From NCBI RefSeq assembly GCF_900112415.1, contig NZ_FOLV01000001.1, forward strand, positions 124,001 to 188,000: DNA of 64,000 bases. The letters are read 5' to 3'. The position numbers and the translations under genes are program-made. Source of the DNA: Bacillus sp. 491mf (GTDB taxonomy: Bacteria; Bacillota; Bacilli; Bacillales; Bacillaceae_G). Below, piece by piece: positions 62,880 through 64,000 of the stretch. Positions within the stretch are counted from its first letter, which is position 1. Each line of letters opens with the position of its first letter. The notes beneath the pieces are model-generated. The model was not told the DNA's origin. It ran no database searches and saw only the letters and a program-made list of their open reading frames with translations.

Positions 62880-63149
62880 ACTTTATCCCGCTATTCGTGG
62901 GCAGTAATACTCCCGCCTCAAAATTCAGCAAAAGCATTGTTCTAGGATCTCCGGCCGTTTCACTCCCTCGGACGAGGCAAAAAAGCGCCTCGTCCGAGGG
63001 GCGTGGGCGTCCTGCGATTCTGGGCGAGCCACTTCCGCTTTTCTTAAGAAGTTAGGCGGGAGATAAACTGCTCATCAAAGCCCGATTTGTGAGGGCTAAT
63101 AATCAGTGGGGGATGAAGAAAATCCCCACTGATTAAAGTTTCACTTTAT
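62880..63149 (+). repeat. Family B repeat, composite long copy with a GC-rich hairpin
   Basis: Begins TTTATCCCGCTATTCGTGGG with GCAGTAATACTCCCGCC, then a separate segment containing CCCTCGGACGAGGC / GCCTCGTCCGAGGG (62965-62978, 62987-63000), then the block shared with 4968-5097, and the hairpin TAATCAGTGGGG / CCCCACTGATTA around an ATG at 63113, ending AAAGTTTCACTTTATT. It fills the 304-base gap between ylbG and the next, convergent gene. Confidence 0.85.
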
Positions 63150-63535
63150 TGCATCGGTGGAATAAAATGATTCATTCGTAAAATACCGATGAGATGATTA
63201 AAGTATAGTTCGGTTTCTGGAAATATAGTAGATGGTTTTACAGTAAAAGACACTACTTTTTTTCCGATTTGTTCAGCCGTTTCTTCAAATAAAGTAATTC
63301 GTTTGCTTTTTTTATCTGTTAATACAGGGATCCCTTCTCGACATATGTATAAAGGTTGGAAATCGCCTACTGTCGTGGGTTGAAGAACAACGACGAGAGA
63401 GCATACAGCTTTGTCGCTTTTCGAAGTATTAAATTGTAGCATATGCGCTACGCGATGTTTGTTTACTTTTGCAATTTCGAGTAGTTCGTATAAATCGGAG
63501 TATCCCTCTCCTAGTTCAATAAAACGTTGAATCAT
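63146..63535 (-). CDS. Conserved protein of unknown function
   Basis: A 129-residue soluble protein: MIQRFIELGEGYSDLYELLE with a first helix, HRVAHMLQFNTSKSDKAVCS and LVVVLQPTTVGDFQPLYICR as strands, then KKVVSFTVKPSTIFPETELY and a final helix. It does not match any functional family that I know; it looks like a B. cereus-group protein. AGAGGAGGAAAAGAC precedes the ATG. Its stop overlaps the end of a family B repeat. The rsmD homologue that follows ylbG in B. subtilis is not in the window. Confidence 0.75.
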   Translation of the reverse strand: MIQRFIELGEGYSDLYELLEIAKVNKHRVAHMLQFNTSKSDKAVCSLVVVLQPTTVGDFQPLYICREGIPVLTDKKSKRITLFEETAEQIGKKVVSFTVKPSTIFPETELYFNHLIGILRMNHFIPPMQ

Positions 63536-63596
63536 GTCTTTTCCTCCTCTTTCTTTTACTGTATCATTTCATTTTCAAAATGAAAAGAAGACAAAG

Positions 63597-63618
63597 AAAA
63601 AACCCTGCCGAAGCAGGG
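63597..63618 (-). terminator. Terminator-like hairpin, minus strand
   Basis: CCCTGC / GCAGGG (63603-63608, 63613-63618) with a CGAA loop; the A run at 63597-63602 gives a U tract on the minus strand. No convincing gene is seen upstream of it on that strand. Confidence 0.6.
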
Positions 63619-63851
63619 CCCTTCTTATACTAGTATGACTAGCAAGAAGGCAAAGGGAGAGGAGAAACCGGAGGAAGAACTTATGGGGAAACGTAAGTCT
63701 TCTCCGCGGTTGGCAACAACATCGAAGGTGATGTTGTTATATTTATTTATCCCCAAACTGTATGAAGATATACATTGCAAAATTAAATTTTCTCTTTTCC
63801 TTTTTATTTTTCTTTCGAATGTTTTATGATAGGATAAAAAAGGTGCATATA

Positions 63852-63909
63852 CATAAAGTGAAACTTTCATCAGTGGAGGTATTACTGCCCACGAGTAGCG
63901 GGGTATAGT
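63852..63909 (-). repeat. Family B repeat, short copy
   Basis: On the minus strand ACCCCGCTACTCGTGGGCAG, TAATACCTCCACTGATGAAA and GTTTCACTTTATG. It has the two ends of family B without the middle block. Confidence 0.7.
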
Positions 63910-63944
63910 TGTACTTACACAAAATGATTTATATGAACATTTGT

Positions 63945-64000
63945 TATATGAATCCATTTTGATTTTTCGACATATAGATTGCAGTCAGATGCTCTTACCC
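63945..64000 (+). repeat. Family A repeat, cut by the window edge
   Basis: TATGAATCCATTTTGATTTTTCG with ACATATAGATTGCAGTCAG matches the start of the copies at 14011 and 58563. Confidence 0.6.

Larger units (their letters stand above)
63536..64000. other. Window end without a confident gene
   Basis: It holds a terminator-like hairpin for minus-strand transcripts (63597-63618), a family B copy (63852-63909) and the beginning of a family A copy (63945-64000). Two overlapping open frames on opposite strands (63635-63829 plus, 63625-63957 minus) lie here; neither has family similarity. The plus-strand ATG at 63683 follows GGAGG, so a small gene cannot be excluded. Confidence 0.5.

Noticed and set aside
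63625-63957. 110-codon minus-strand frame at the window end
   Set aside because: It runs through a family B repeat (MKVSLYVYAP is the repeat's own reading), and its start lies near a family A copy. No ribosome site.

Overview
The window is chromosomal DNA of a low-GC Bacillus, almost certainly a member of the Bacillus cereus group. Three things point there. The gene order follows, block by block, the B. subtilis yku - ykr/pdh - ykt - yla - cta - ylb segment. The proteins include sporulation and Bacillus-specific families (AbbA, YjcZ, SR1P, YlbD, Tgl, YlaN, RpoY). The intergenic spaces carry two families of short dispersed repeats of the kind known as bcr repeats in this group. No rRNA, tRNA, CRISPR array, prophage or intact insertion sequence was seen. 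The only transposase trace is a 43-codon IS30-like remnant at about 2.2 kb.

Layout. 1-5 kb: a truncated DHA2 drug exporter, a DUF11-like protein, a polysaccharide deacetylase, a YkyA lipoprotein and YkyB. 5-9 kb: polyphosphate metabolism (ppx, ppk). 9-21 kb: the yku block, with a YkuE-like Tat phosphoesterase, fadH, the degenerate EAL protein YkuI, YkuJ, YkuK, AbbA, the c-di-AMP receptor CbpB/DarB, CcpC, the acetylated diaminopimelate pathway (dapH, dapL) and redox proteins YkuU and YkuV. 21-26 kb: KtrC, RNase J1 with RNA polymerase epsilon, a HAD phosphatase and peptide deformylase. 27-32 kb: pdhABCD. 32-39 kb: small Bacillus proteins, the SR1/SR1P dual-function RNA, spore transglutaminase, arginine decarboxylase SpeA, YktA, YktB and an inositol monophosphatase. 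39-47 kb: typA, YlaH, YlaI, PhoH-PIN, YlaN and ftsW. 47-58 kb: pyruvate carboxylase and the caa3 oxidase genes ctaA and ctaBCDEFG. 58-64 kb: the ylb cluster (YlbC, YlbD, YlbE, RicF, YlbG).

How the genes work together. Central carbon flow is concentrated here: pyruvate dehydrogenase, pyruvate carboxylase, the CcpC citrate-cycle regulator, SR1P (a GapA partner) and the terminal oxidase with heme A synthesis. Three proteins linked to c-di-AMP in related Firmicutes (CbpB, KtrC, PycA) lie within 35 kb. RNA turnover is represented by RNase J1, SR1P and RicF. AbbA, Tgl, YlbD and YjcZ point to sporulation.

I found no new multi-gene system. The less ordinary material is intergenic. A repeat family (called B here) often lies just upstream of a gene and frequently has a hairpin with an AUG in its loop. 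A second family (A) has three copies and an edge fragment. There are candidate FadR, PerR and CcpN operators, a strong hairpin between pdhB and pdhC, and several very short genes (SR1P, YjcZ, a 49-residue zinc-ribbon protein and a possible 23-residue cationic peptide).
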